Source: CAZUDI01 sp964618975
Lineage (GTDB): Bacteria; Desulfobacterota; Desulfomonilia; UBA1062
Length of the DNA: 64,000 nt
NCBI GenBank assembly: GCA_964618975.1
Contig: CAZUDI010000001.1
Location: 186,001 to 250,000, forward strand
Direction: 5' to 3'
Both the position numbers and the translations under genes were made by a program. Under the pieces are notes generated by a model. It had not been told where the DNA came from and ran no database searches. It was given only the letters and a program-made list of their open reading frames with translations. This document shows positions 42,935 to 52,117 of the stretch, in pieces. Each line of letters begins with the position of its first letter. The stretch's first letter is position 1.

Positions 42935-42968
42935 GCGGCGGGGTGCCCGAAGAAAGGCACCCCGCCGC
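42935..42968 (+). terminator. Terminator of the vWA lipoprotein gene
   Basis: Perfect 13-base G/C-rich arms (42935-42947 and 42956-42968) with an eight-base loop, followed by TTGCTT. Confidence 0.85.
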
Positions 42969-42977
42969 TTGCTTGAG

Positions 42978-43055
42978 ATGCAGGCTCCCGGGGCAGGCCC
43001 TGATCCCGCCTTGGGTCCTTCAGAGGCAAGGGAGTTCGGCCCAGAGAGATCAGGG
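42978..43055 (+). repeat. Dispersed two-hairpin repeat, degenerate copy
   Basis: CCCGGGGCAGGCCCTGATCCC head and CAGAGGCAAGGGAGTTCG tail resemble the family. It lies between the vWA lipoprotein and pepD. Confidence 0.5.
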
Positions 43056-43144
43056 TGAAACGTGTCTGTCATGCCGCGCCAGACTCAAGGCGCACAGGGT
43101 TTTTTCGTCTGTTCATCAAGCCTTGGCTATGGTAGGAAGGGGGC

Positions 43145-44590
43145 ATGCAGGCAATCGACGGACTTGAACCCCCGGCCCTGTGGCGGGCCTTTGACGAAAT
43201 TTCCGCCATCCCGCGCGAATCGCGCCATGAAAAAAAGATCAGGGACTTCATCATCCAACGCGCCCGGGCATTGGGACATTCCCATGCTTGCGATGCGGCC
43301 GGCAATATCGTGGTGCGCCTTTCCGGGTCCGGTTCGGGCACGCCCCTGATCCTGCAGGCCCATCTTGACATGGTCTGCGAGAAGACAGCCCTAAAGGGGC
43401 ACGACTTCGGCACCGATCCTATCACCCTCGTGCGCGAGGGGGATTACCTCAGGGCCGATGGCACCACCCTGGGGGCCGACAACGGTATCGGCCTGGCAGC
43501 CATGCTCGTACTCATGGAGGACGACTCGCTCCCTCACCCGCCCCTGGAGCTGCTCTTTACCGTGGACGAGGAGACCGGCCTCACCGGGGCCTATGCGCTC
43601 GACCCGGGGCTGATTCAGGGACGCAGGCTCATCAATCTGGACTCCGAGGAAGACGGTGTGCTCTGCATCGGCTGTGCCGGCGGGATCGAGACCGAGCTCG
43701 AGCTCGACCTCGAGCGCATTACCCCGCCTGCGGGTATGCTGACGGCGCGGCTCACCCTCGGCGGTCTCAGGGGAGGGCACTCCGGCACGGACATCCACGA
43801 GGGACGCGGGAACGCCATCGCGCTCATGGCCCGTCTGCTGGACAGCCTGAACTCGGAGATTGCCTTCCTTCTCGTGGATCTTTCGGGGGGCAGCAAGCAC
43901 AATGCCATTCCGCGGGAGTCCCAGGCCCTGATCCTGACGCCCCCCGAGGGGCTGACCGCCCTCGAGGAGGGCGTGAGTAGGCTGGGGCGTGACTTCGCCC
44001 GCGAGCTTATCGGCATCGAGGAGGGGCTCGTCATCCGGCTGCACCGGGAGGATGTCGCCTTCACGCAGGCCCTGAGCGCCGCGAGCACCCGGGACGTGAC
44101 GCGGCTCCTGCATGTTCTGCCCCACGGGGTGATGCAGCCCCAGCCCGGCGGCACGGTGATGACGTCCACCAACCTGGCCATCTGCCAGGTGTGCCAGGGG
44201 GTCTTGAAGATCACCACCAGCCAGCGGAGTTTCCTATCCAGTTCCTCCCGAGACATCGCCGAGAGGATCCTGCACCTGGGATCACTGGCCGGCGCACGCG
44301 GGAGGTGTCTCAACGCCTATCCGGCCTGGGAACCCGACGACGACTCCGCCCTCCTGGCCCAGGCACAAGCGGTCTACCGCTCGCTCAATGGGCGTGAGGC
44401 GCGCATCAAGGTGATTCATGCCGGCCTCGAATGCGCCGTGATCGCAGATAGTCTGCCTGAGATGGACATGCTCTCCCTGGGCCCGGACATTGAACAGGCC
44501 CACTCACCGACCGAACGGGTATCCATCCCCTCGGTGGGTCGCTTCTGGGACTTCCTCAGACACCTGCTCGAGCGCCTGGAGCGCTCCTAG
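43145..44590 (+). CDS. pepD: Aminoacyl-histidine dipeptidase (Xaa-His dipeptidase)
   Basis: A 481-residue M20-family metallopeptidase that cleaves dipeptides such as carnosine. Metal-site motifs are LQAHLDMVCEK (about 71-81), GADNGIG (about 115-121), FTVDEETGLTGA and the SGGSKHNAIPRE segment. The amino start AIDGLEPPALWRAFDEIS fits the PepD subfamily, as does the length. A GGAAGGGGG run precedes the ATG. It converges on a small zinc-protein gene with three bases between. Confidence 0.93.
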   Translation: MQAIDGLEPPALWRAFDEISAIPRESRHEKKIRDFIIQRARALGHSHACDAAGNIVVRLSGSGSGTPLILQAHLDMVCEKTALKGHDFGTDPITLVREGDYLRADGTTLGADNGIGLAAMLVLMEDDSLPHPPLELLFTVDEETGLTGAYALDPGLIQGRRLINLDSEEDGVLCIGCAGGIETELELDLERITPPAGMLTARLTLGGLRGGHSGTDIHEGRGNAIALMARLLDSLNSEIAFLLVDLSGGSKHNAIPRESQALILTPPEGLTALEEGVSRLGRDFARELIGIEEGLVIRLHREDVAFTQALSAASTRDVTRLLHVLPHGVMQPQPGGTVMTSTNLAICQVCQGVLKITTSQRSFLSSSSRDIAERILHLGSLAGARGRCLNAYPAWEPDDDSALLAQAQAVYRSLNGREARIKVIHAGLECAVIADSLPEMDMLSLGPDIEQAHSPTERVSIPSVGRFWDFLRHLLERLERS

Positions 44591-44593
44591 GGC

Positions 44594-44809
44594 CTAGTCA
44601 TCTTCCCGGACCCCGCCCCAGGGGTTGACGCTGATATCGTCTTTACAGCGCTGGCAGAAGGCCTTGGGGTCAATATGGCCGCAGCCGTAGGACCACAGAT
44701 CGAAGTGGCGGCAGTCCGCGCACAGCGGCCGGCCGCAACCGTCACAATACACCACGGAAACCTTGGCCCCGCACAGGGCACAAGGGGTTATCTCCTTCGG
44801 GGAAATCAC
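44594..44809 (-). CDS. Small cysteine-rich zinc-finger protein
   Basis: A 71-residue hypothetical protein with four cysteine pairs: CALC, CDGC, CADC and CQRC, plus His in DCRHFD and GCGHID. This looks like a double treble-clef or B-box-like zinc site. The GTG at 44809 follows GGGAGG by five bases; a GTG six codons earlier is also in frame. It converges on pepD. No function can be assigned. Confidence 0.7.
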   Translation of the reverse strand: MISPKEITPCALCGAKVSVVYCDGCGRPLCADCRHFDLWSYGCGHIDPKAFCQRCKDDISVNPWGGVREDD

Positions 44810-44839
44810 AGACACCTCCCGTCTCACACGTCATCATAA

Positions 44840-44921
44840 CCGTCATGGGTGGAATTCCCTTGCCGCTCAGGTGCATCGGGGTCCGCCGGGGCTTGTCCAG
44901 GGGTTCATCCCCATGATTATA
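44840..44921 (-). repeat. Dispersed two-hairpin repeat copy
   Basis: Reverse orientation. On the minus strand it reads ATCATGGGGATGAACCCC, then CAAGCCCCGG and a GCGGCAAGGGAATT tail. Confidence 0.65.
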
Positions 44922-45117
44922 TGAGGGCTATAGCAGAAAACGGATGCCCTGGGGAGCACAATCATGCGCGCCGGCGGCCTAGGGGCCGGCGCCTCGTATG
45001 ACTTTCGGGATACAGCCGGAGCGAGGCAAGGTGCATCCGTGGGGCAGCGGTGGGAACCCGATACGGAATCTTCTGAAAACAAAACCGTTTTCAGCCTGCT
45101 GCCTGGAGGGTCTCCCA

Positions 45118-45146
45118 TTGACACGCCAGTATCCATTTGTTAAAAG
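45118..45146 (+). promoter_or_regulatory. Putative sigma-70 promoter of serA
   Basis: TTGACA at 45118-45123 and TAAAAG at 45141-45146 with 17 bases between, about 40 bases ahead of the start codon. Confidence 0.45.
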
Positions 45147-45186
45147 AGCTGCGGCTTTGCTGAGATTCAGAATCGGGGAGGAACCC

Positions 45187-46773
45187 ATGAAGATACTCGT
45201 GAGCGACAAGTTATCCGACGAAGGGGTTAGAATCCTGCGTGAGGGTGGGCTCGATGTTGACGTCAACATCGGCCTGAAGCCGGAGGAGCTCAAGGCGATC
45301 ATCGGGGGCTATGACGGTCTGGTCGTGAGATCCGCCACCAAGGCCACCGCGGAGATCATCGACGCCGGTAAAAAGCTCAAGGTGATCGGCCGGGCCGGCG
45401 CCGGGGTGGACAACATCGATATCGCCGCGGCCAGCAAGCGCGGCATCGTGGTGATGAACACGCCGGGCGGCAACACCGTTACGACCGGGGAGCACGCCAT
45501 TGCCATGATGATGGCCCTCACCCGCAATATACCCCAGGCAACCGCCTCCATGAAGGAGGAGAAGTGGGACAAAAAGAGCTTCTCCGGCCGTGAGGTTTAC
45601 AACAAGACCCTCGGCATCGTGGGCATGGGCCGCGTGGGCTCGGTGGTTGCATCCCGCGCCAAGGGACTCAGGATGAACGTGATCGTCTACGATCCCTTCA
45701 TCTCACAGGAGGTGGCCGAGAAGCAGGGCATCGAACTGGCAGAACTTGAGGAAATCTACAAACGATCCGATTATATCACCGTGCATACGCCTTTGAGCAA
45801 GGAGACGCGCGGCCTCATCGGCAAGGAGGCCTTCGAGATGATGAAGGACGGGGTGATGATCCTGAACTGTGCCCGAGGCGGCATCATCGACGAAAAGGCC
45901 CTGCTGGAGGCCCTGAATTCCGGCAAGGTGTCAGGGGCCGCCATCGATGTCTTCGAGAAGGAACCGCCGGAAGACTGGTCGCTCGTGAAACACCCCCATG
46001 TGATCTGCACCCCGCACCTGGGGGCCTCCACGCTCGAGGCCCAGGAGAACGTGGCCATCGCCATCGCCGAACAGATCGTCGACTACCTTCAGAAAGACGT
46101 CATCCGCAACGCGCTTAACGCGCCATCCGTCGGCGTCGAGATGCTCGCCAAGATGCGCCCTTACATCGAGCTGGCCGAGAAAATGGGGCTCTTTACCGGG
46201 CAAGTCATGGGTCAGATCATCTCCGACCGCCTGCAGCGTATCACCATCAACTACTGCGGGGAGGCCGCCACCCTCGACACGGAGCCCATCACCATCGCCT
46301 GCCTCAAGGGCCTGCTCTCGGTGGTCTCGGACGAGGTGAACTATGTCAACGCACCCATCCTGGTCAAGGAGCGGGGGATCGACCTCGTCACCTCCCAGTC
46401 ATCCAAGGATGAGGTCTTTGCCAACATGATCGAATTGACCGTGGAGCTTGATTCGGGGAAGCGTTACCTGGCCGGTTCGGTCTTCAATCCCGATGATCTG
46501 CGCTTTGTCAAAATCGACAACTATCCCATCGAGGTGATCCCCGAGGGATACATGCTCGTGGTCTACAACCAGGACAAACCGGGGACGGTCGGTCGCATCG
46601 GCACGATCCTGGGCGAGTCCGGGATCAACATCGCCAGGCTCTTCCTGGGCCGGGACAGGCAGCAGGGGACCGCCATCATCATCATCAATCTGGACAACGA
46701 GATGCCCGACGACGTGATCGAGTCGATCAAAAGCGTACCGAACGCCTTGTCCGTCCAGGAGGTCTCGATCTGA
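45187..46773 (+). CDS. serA: D-3-phosphoglycerate dehydrogenase
   Basis: First enzyme of serine synthesis. The 528-residue long form has the NAD motif GIVGMGRVGSVVA (about 142-154), the active-site region LNCARGGIIDE and the catalytic histidine in PHLGASTLEAQ. An intermediate domain and a carboxy-terminal ACT domain (VVYNQDKPGTVGRIGTILGE) follow, the latter likely binding serine for feedback. GGGGAGG precedes the ATG. purA follows after 42 bases, so the two are probably co-transcribed. Confidence 0.96.
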   Translation: MKILVSDKLSDEGVRILREGGLDVDVNIGLKPEELKAIIGGYDGLVVRSATKATAEIIDAGKKLKVIGRAGAGVDNIDIAAASKRGIVVMNTPGGNTVTTGEHAIAMMMALTRNIPQATASMKEEKWDKKSFSGREVYNKTLGIVGMGRVGSVVASRAKGLRMNVIVYDPFISQEVAEKQGIELAELEEIYKRSDYITVHTPLSKETRGLIGKEAFEMMKDGVMILNCARGGIIDEKALLEALNSGKVSGAAIDVFEKEPPEDWSLVKHPHVICTPHLGASTLEAQENVAIAIAEQIVDYLQKDVIRNALNAPSVGVEMLAKMRPYIELAEKMGLFTGQVMGQIISDRLQRITINYCGEAATLDTEPITIACLKGLLSVVSDEVNYVNAPILVKERGIDLVTSQSSKDEVFANMIELTVELDSGKRYLAGSVFNPDDLRFVKIDNYPIEVIPEGYMLVVYNQDKPGTVGRIGTILGESGINIARLFLGRDRQQGTAIIIINLDNEMPDDVIESIKSVPNALSVQEVSI

Positions 46774-46815
46774 TGGCTGGAGCGCACACCAGCGGTGCGG
46801 AAAGGAAGCGGTGAA

Positions 46816-48096
46816 ATGGCAAATGTCATAGTGCTGGGCACCCAGTGGGGTGACGAAGGCAAGGGCAAGGTGGTGGACCTCCTCACCGAAAAAACCGACC
46901 TCGTCATCCGGTTCCAGGGGGGCAACAATGCGGGCCACACGCTCGTCGTAGGCGACAACAAGGTGATCCTGCACCTGATTCCCTCCGGCATCCTGCACCA
47001 GAACAAGGTGTGCGTGATCGGTTCCGGCGTGGTGATCGATCCGGAGGTCCTCCTCCAGGAGATCGAGGAACTCCAGGCCAAATCCCACGACGTGTCACCT
47101 CAGACCCTTGCCATCAGTGACCGGGCGCATGTCATCATGCCCTACCACAAGATCATCGATCACGCCCGTGAGTCCTTCCACAAGATTGGCACCACGGGCC
47201 GGGGTATCGGGCCGGCCTACGAGGGCAAGGCCCGCCGCACGGGCATCCGCATGATCGATCTCATCCATCCGGAGCTCCTCAAGAAACGCCTCGACATGGC
47301 CTTTGACGAGCGGCAGGAGTACATCACCTGCATCCTCAAGGCCAAGGGGTCGGAAAAGGAGCGGATCTTCGATCAATTCGCCGCCCTGGGAGAGAAGCTC
47401 AAACCCTATGTCACCGACACCTCGGTGCTGGTCGACCGGGCGATCCGGAACGGCAAGGCCCTGCTCTTCGAGGGGGCCCAGGGGGGGCTGCTGGACCTGG
47501 ACTATGGAACCTATCCCTATGTGACCTCCTCCAACACCGTCGCCGGCCAGGCCTGTGTAGGGGTCGGCGTGGGCCCCACCCGCATCGACACAGTGCTCGG
47601 CATCTGCAAGGCCTACACCACGCGCGTGGGCGAAGGTCCCTTCCCCACCGAACTCGATGACGACATCGGCGAACGCCTGCGGGCCTTCGGCGGTGAGTAC
47701 GGCGCCACCACCGGCCGGCCACGACGCTGCGGCTGGCTCGACCTCGTGGTGCTGCGCCACTCCATCCGCCTGAGCTCCATCTCGAGGGTCGCCATCACCA
47801 AGCTGGATGTGCTCTCCGGGCTGGAGACCATCAAGGTGGCCCGGGCCTACAAGTCTGGCGGAACCGTCCTGGAGACCATGCCCGCCGATCTCTCCCTGTA
47901 CCCGAACCTGGAGATGGTCTACGACGAGCTGCCCGGCTGGGAGGAAAACATCTCGGACATCAGAGAATACGACGACCTTCCATCTAACTGCCGGGCCTAC
48001 ATCGCCTACATGGAAGAGCGTCTGGGGGTAAGGGCCTCGATCATTTCTGTCGGACCCAAGCGGGATGAAACCATCATCCTGGAGGATCTGTTCTGA
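46816..48096 (+). CDS. purA: Adenylosuccinate synthetase
   Basis: Converts IMP and aspartate with GTP into adenylosuccinate in AMP synthesis. The 426-residue protein starts with VIVLGTQWGDEGKGK (GTP and IMP loop with the catalytic Asp). It has GNNAGHT, GTTGRGIGPAYEGK, and the base-binding TKLDVLSG segment. I use the ATG at 46816, directly ahead of this motif. It follows serA; the small FmdB-type gene behind it is convergent. Confidence 0.97.
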   Translation: MANVIVLGTQWGDEGKGKVVDLLTEKTDLVIRFQGGNNAGHTLVVGDNKVILHLIPSGILHQNKVCVIGSGVVIDPEVLLQEIEELQAKSHDVSPQTLAISDRAHVIMPYHKIIDHARESFHKIGTTGRGIGPAYEGKARRTGIRMIDLIHPELLKKRLDMAFDERQEYITCILKAKGSEKERIFDQFAALGEKLKPYVTDTSVLVDRAIRNGKALLFEGAQGGLLDLDYGTYPYVTSSNTVAGQACVGVGVGPTRIDTVLGICKAYTTRVGEGPFPTELDDDIGERLRAFGGEYGATTGRPRRCGWLDLVVLRHSIRLSSISRVAITKLDVLSGLETIKVARAYKSGGTVLETMPADLSLYPNLEMVYDELPGWEENISDIREYDDLPSNCRAYIAYMEERLGVRASIISVGPKRDETIILEDLF

Positions 48097-48126
48097 AGGC
48101 CCTGACCGGGCCCTGGCAACTCAGCC

Positions 48127-48324
48127 TCAGGTAAAACCGCCCGAACCGCAGGAGCCGGAGCTACACGAAGCGCATTCCTTCTTGGCACTGGCGGTTCGGG
48201 ATATCTTTTTCTTGAGGTTTGCCGCCTGACACCGGGGACAGACCACCCGGTACTCCTCGTTCAGGCGCACGAGGGCCTCGAACTCGTTGCCGCACTCCTG
48301 GCACTCAAACTCGTAGATGGGCAT
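48127..48324 (-). CDS. FmdB-family zinc ribbon protein
   Basis: A 65-residue protein starting MPIYEFECQECGNEF, the FmdB/Zn-ribbon regulatory family. The zinc site is CQEC plus CPRC. The tail is rich in Cys, Ser and Gly (CASCSSGSCGSGGF). GGGAGG lies five bases before the ATG at 48324. FmdB was named from a formamidase cluster; its role is unclear in general. Confidence 0.88.
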   Translation of the reverse strand: MPIYEFECQECGNEFEALVRLNEEYRVVCPRCQAANLKKKISRTASAKKECASCSSGSCGSGGFT

Positions 48325-48391
48325 CTTCACCTCCCTTGGCGCTTATGTAGTGTGTCCTGCCATGAATGTCAACGCATGACATTGACCGGCG

Positions 48392-48464
48392 GATGAACCC
48401 CAGGGCAGGCCCTGGATCCTCCTTGAGGCCTCAAGTACTAAGGAATCCGATCCCTAACGATTAA
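48392..48464 (+). repeat. Dispersed two-hairpin repeat copy
   Basis: GATGAACCCCAGGGCAGGCCCTGGATCC forms the first hairpin. The second half is diverged (CCTTGAGGCCTCAAGTACTAAGG), but the tail ATCCGATCCCTAACGATTAA fits. Confidence 0.65.
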
Positions 48465-48559
48465 AGACCGGCCCAAATAGGGGTGGACAAAGGCCGTGCC
48501 TACAGTATACCCTGAAGCGGTTGTTTTAATGTTTTTCTATAGCAAGGGGGTTTCTCAGG

Positions 48560-49048
48560 ATGGTTGTCAACTGTCATTACCATCTCGACGAGCGTCTGAT
48601 CACCATCGATGCACTCGGAAAACGCCTTGTGCACGCCTGCGGGGTGCACAAGGCGGCCCTCAAGGGCGCGCTCTGCGACCCCTTCCCCGAGAGGCGCCCG
48701 GCGCTGCTGGGCCTCTTGAGATTTCACCTCTCCCTCGTCAGGCTTAAGAATCTTGCCCGCCGCATGCACGCCACCCTCACGCCTTCAGGCGAGCTCCGGT
48801 TACCCCACCGGATCATCCGCCGACATGCCCAGCCGGACAATCGCCCGGTTTTCGAGATCATCCGCGCCCATCCGGACACCTACCTCGGCGGGGTCTTCGT
48901 CAACCCCACCGGCGGCACCTTCGGCCGAGTGGCCCCGGATAACACCTTCGACTACGGGCGCATCAAGCGCCGTATCGAGGCCCTTACCCGCGATAGCGGG
49001 GTCCGCCGACGCCTGCTCGGGGACAATTTCATGCACATCACTTCGTGA
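48560..49048 (+). CDS. Amidohydrolase remnant with large internal deletion
   Basis: A 162-residue protein. Its first 110 residues look like the start of an amidohydrolase-2 TIM-barrel enzyme: NCHYHLDERL with the HxH metal motif, GVHKAALKGALCDPFPE, PDNRPVFEII and HPDTYLGGVFVNPTGG. Its last 40 (DYGRIKRRIEALTRDSGVRRRLLGDNF) look like the carboxy-terminal helix of the same family. The barrel strands with the remaining metal ligands are absent, as if about 130-150 residues were removed in frame. It is 12 bases upstream of a hydroxyacyl-CoA dehydrogenase gene. Catalysis is unlikely. Confidence 0.68.
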   Translation: MVVNCHYHLDERLITIDALGKRLVHACGVHKAALKGALCDPFPERRPALLGLLRFHLSLVRLKNLARRMHATLTPSGELRLPHRIIRRHAQPDNRPVFEIIRAHPDTYLGGVFVNPTGGTFGRVAPDNTFDYGRIKRRIEALTRDSGVRRRLLGDNFMHITS

Positions 49049-49060
49049 GAGGAGGCATCC

Positions 49061-49984
49061 ATGCATATCGATGAGATCAGGCGTATCCTTATCCTGGGGG
49101 CCGGCACCATGGGGGCCCAGATCGCATATCTGTGCGCCCGCCACGGCTTTGAAGTGTGTATCTACGACATCTCGGCCGAGGCGCTGACAAAGGCCCGCGA
49201 GAGGGTCGCGCGTCTCTGCGAGTGGGGGGTGCGCCACGGGGGCCTGAGCCAGGACAGGGCCCAGGCGACTCGTGCGGGAATGCGCTATACGGACGACCCC
49301 AAGGAGGCCGCCCGCGAGGCGGACCTCGTCAGCGAGTCCGTGCCCGAGGACCCCGTGCTCAAGGCCGAGATCTTCGCCCGCTTCCACGCCCTCTGCCCGC
49401 CGCATACCGTCTTCACCACCAACACCTCGACGCTGTTGCCCTCCATGCTGGCCGACGCCAGCGGACGACCGGACCGCTTCGCGGCCCTGCATTTTCATGA
49501 CGTGCGCGTTACCACCATCGTGGACATCATGCCCCATCCCGGCACCTCGCCCGAGACCCTGCACCTGCTCGAAGCCTTCTGTGCCCGCATCGGGCAGGTC
49601 CCCATCGTGCTGCAACGTGAGCAGCACGGTTATGTCTTCAACACCATGCTCACGAGCCTGATCGGTGCGGCCCTGACACTGGCCGCCAACGGGGTGGCTG
49701 CGGTGGAGGACATCGACCGCGCCTGGATGGGGGTCCTGAACATGCCCATCGGCCCCTTTGGCATCATGGACCAGATCGGCCTGAATACGGTCTTAAGCGT
49801 CTGCACCTACTGGGCTTCCCAGACGCGTGACGCCCAGGCCGAGGCCAATGCCGCCTTTGTCAAGGACTATGTGGACCGCAATCTGCTGGGGGTCAAGACC
49901 GCCCGGGGTTTCTACGCCTATCCCGCGCCCGCCTATCATGCACCCGACTTCCTGACGCCGGACCCGGGGAGTCAAGGTGCGTGA
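49061..49984 (+). CDS. 3-hydroxyacyl-CoA dehydrogenase
   Basis: NAD-dependent oxidation of 3-hydroxyacyl-CoA in beta-oxidation. The 307-residue protein has the Rossmann motif ILGAGTMGAQIA (about 11-22), ESVPEDPVLKAEIF and NTSTLLPS. The catalytic His region reads LHFHDVRVTTIVDIMPHPGT instead of the usual HFFNP...VE. The carboxy-terminal domain has GYVFNTML and GPFGIMDQIGLN. GAGAGGAGG precedes the ATG. It follows the amidohydrolase remnant and precedes the crotonase, so the two enzymes probably act in one acyl-CoA pathway. Confidence 0.9.
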   Translation: MHIDEIRRILILGAGTMGAQIAYLCARHGFEVCIYDISAEALTKARERVARLCEWGVRHGGLSQDRAQATRAGMRYTDDPKEAAREADLVSESVPEDPVLKAEIFARFHALCPPHTVFTTNTSTLLPSMLADASGRPDRFAALHFHDVRVTTIVDIMPHPGTSPETLHLLEAFCARIGQVPIVLQREQHGYVFNTMLTSLIGAALTLAANGVAAVEDIDRAWMGVLNMPIGPFGIMDQIGLNTVLSVCTYWASQTRDAQAEANAAFVKDYVDRNLLGVKTARGFYAYPAPAYHAPDFLTPDPGSQGA

Positions 49985-50130
49985 ACTCCCCGGGGTAGAC
50001 CGGGGCGTGCAGCCCGGCGGGAGGACACCCTGACCGCTCCCGGACGCCGCTACCGGGATGTTTTTCGTGCAGCATGAAATGCAGGCTGCGTATGGCACCT
50101 CATGACCATGAAACTCAGGAGGAAATAGCG

Positions 50131-50955
50131 ATGACATCAGCTTACACGTTCTACAAGGTGGAAAAAAGGCCCCCGCTTGTCTGGATCAGCCTCAACCGGC
50201 CGGAAAAGAAGAACGCCATGGGGCCTGAGGCCTGGACCGAGATCATCCCCCTCTTCGACGACATCCAGCAGGACGACGAGATCCGGGCCTGCATCATCTC
50301 CGGCGAAGGCCGGGACTTCTGTGCCGGCATCGACCTGATGGGCATGGCGCCCCTCGTTCCGGCGCTCAAGGACTGGGACATGAGCGCCGGTGCGCGCAAG
50401 AAGCTCTTTCGGGCCATCTTTCCGCTGCAGGACACCATGACCTGCATCGAACGCTGCTCCAAGCCCGTGATCTGCGCCATCCACGGCTTCTGCATCGGGG
50501 CCGGGCTCGACATGGCGAGTGCCTGCGACATCCGCCTGGCCTCCGAGGATGCCCGCATATCGCTACGCGAGACGGCGGTGGCCTTCATCGCGGACGTGGG
50601 CAGCCTCCAGCGGGTGCCGCACATCGTGGGCCAGGGCATGGCCCGCGAGCTGGCCTACACCGCCAAGTACATCGACGCCCGGCGCGCCCGGGAGATCCTG
50701 CTGGTCAACGAGGTCTACCCGGACAAGGCCACCCTCCTTAAGGGGGCCGAGGACATGGCCCTGGAGATCGCCGCCAACTCGCCGCTGGCGGTGCAGGGCT
50801 CCAAGGATGTCCTCAACTACTGCCGGGGCAAAAGCATTGCCGACGGGCTGGAGTACGTGGCCGCACGCAGCGCCATGATCCTGCCCTCCGAGGACATGGC
50901 CGAGACCATGAACGCCTTCCTCGCCAAGCGCAAGGCACAATTCACCGGCAAATAA
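50131..50955 (+). CDS. Crotonase-family protein, delta3,5-delta2,4-dienoyl-CoA isomerase-like
   Basis: A 274-residue enoyl-CoA hydratase/isomerase. The oxyanion-hole segments are GRDFCAGIDLMGM and IHGFCIGAGLDMASACDIRLAS. The active-site strip LRETAVAFIADVGSLQRVP has a Glu and an Asp spaced as in dienoyl-CoA isomerase (ECH1) rather than the two Glu of a hydratase. AGGAGG lies upstream of the ATG at 50131. It would help degrade unsaturated fatty acids with double bases at odd carbons. It is 146 bases behind the hydroxyacyl-CoA dehydrogenase. Confidence 0.86.
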   Translation: MTSAYTFYKVEKRPPLVWISLNRPEKKNAMGPEAWTEIIPLFDDIQQDDEIRACIISGEGRDFCAGIDLMGMAPLVPALKDWDMSAGARKKLFRAIFPLQDTMTCIERCSKPVICAIHGFCIGAGLDMASACDIRLASEDARISLRETAVAFIADVGSLQRVPHIVGQGMARELAYTAKYIDARRAREILLVNEVYPDKATLLKGAEDMALEIAANSPLAVQGSKDVLNYCRGKSIADGLEYVAARSAMILPSEDMAETMNAFLAKRKAQFTGK

Positions 50956-50956
50956 C

Positions 50957-50997
50957 CGCTGCCAGCAGCGGGGAATTTGACCCTCAGGTCATTAAAG
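50957..50997 (+). repeat. Dispersed repeat, right half only
   Basis: CCGCTGCCAGCAGCGGGGAATTTGACCCTCAGGTCATTAAAG-like sequence (positions 50957-50997) matches only the second hairpin and tail. Confidence 0.65.
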
Positions 50998-51030
50998 TTT
51001 TTCCATTGGCCTTTCCGATGAGGGTGTTAC

Positions 51031-52059
51031 ATGGAAAAGCGCGAGTCGAGAAGACAGAAGACCCTGGAGTGGAAAGACCTCTATGCCAACGCCCGTGTGG
51101 GGACACAGAGGTTCAAGCTCCCCATCATGGACATCTCCATCGGCGGTATGGGGGTGCTCATCACGGATGGGTTCTCCCTGCTCCAGGAGGGCACCGAGAT
51201 CCTGATCGAGACCATGGAGAGACAGGGGCTCGTTATCGCCACCTCTATCCATGGCCGGATCGCCTATCTCGGGCCCGGGGTCCCCTCACGGGCAGGCATC
51301 GACTTCTCACCGCAGGACACCCCCATCGAGGCCTTCACCGAGCTGCACAAGGATACGAACGTGGAACGCCTGATCACGGACAGGCTTGAAATCGAGTGCA
51401 TCTTCACCGAGATCAAGAAGTGGTCGCGCGGATTTGGCGACATGCTCATGATCCACCGGCACAAGGCCATTCCGGCCGAGTTCTTCTATCTCAGGCCCCA
51501 GGAAAACAACATGGTGCTCCGGATCGTGCGCCTGTCCGAATTCCGTCTGCCTTTCCAGCCCGAGATCGGCAAGACCTATCCCTTCTATCTCTTCAAGGGT
51601 GTGAACGTGATGCTCTTCCACTCCGAGATCCTCGACAAGGTGAAGAACATCATGGAAACCAGCTGGCCGGAGAATCTGCGGCACATCAGCCGCAGGAGCG
51701 TCCTGCGCTACCTGGTGACAGGACAGCAGCCCCTCACCGCCAGGATCCTGCACCCCATCAGCATGGAGCACACCGCGGTCATCGTGTGGGACATCAGCAT
51801 CGAGGGCATGGGGGCCGAGCTCCTGATGGAGGATACCCCCTTCATTGAGGGCATGCACCTGCCTTCCATCCGCATCGACCTGCCCGCAGGGACGGTGGAG
51901 GTCTCCGGTGTCGTGCGCTCGGTCAGGAACGAGGACATCCTCCACAAGACCCAGCTCGGCATAGAATTCACCGAGGGCTCAGCCCACTGGCAGGACCGCA
52001 TCCTGGATTTCATCCTGCAGAGCGACTTCCCATCGGAGGCCATCCTGAACGGAAGCTGA
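51031..52059 (+). CDS. Tandem PilZ-domain protein
   Basis: A 342-residue protein with two PilZ-type halves. The first shows RESRRQ and MDISIGGMGVLI; the second shows ISRRSVLRYLV and VWDISIEGMGAELL. These are the RxxxR and DxSxxG motifs that bind cyclic di-GMP. About 100 residues with no recognised motif lie between. No output domain is visible, so it may act through protein contacts on motility or polysaccharide production. It stands alone between a crotonase gene and the convergent epimerase; an HD-GYP protein that could degrade cyclic di-GMP lies 1.5 kb away. Confidence 0.8.
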   Translation: MEKRESRRQKTLEWKDLYANARVGTQRFKLPIMDISIGGMGVLITDGFSLLQEGTEILIETMERQGLVIATSIHGRIAYLGPGVPSRAGIDFSPQDTPIEAFTELHKDTNVERLITDRLEIECIFTEIKKWSRGFGDMLMIHRHKAIPAEFFYLRPQENNMVLRIVRLSEFRLPFQPEIGKTYPFYLFKGVNVMLFHSEILDKVKNIMETSWPENLRHISRRSVLRYLVTGQQPLTARILHPISMEHTAVIVWDISIEGMGAELLMEDTPFIEGMHLPSIRIDLPAGTVEVSGVVRSVRNEDILHKTQLGIEFTEGSAHWQDRILDFILQSDFPSEAILNGS

Positions 52060-52117
52060 TCCATTCAGGAGCACGGATCCCAGGGCAAGCCCCGGCACGC
52101 TTCAGGACGCTGGCAGC

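Larger units (their letters stand above)
44810..45186. other. Intergenic region upstream of serA
   Basis: Contains a reverse copy of the dispersed repeat (44840-44921), an 8-base-arm hairpin at 45073-45094, and a probable serA promoter. Confidence 0.5.
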
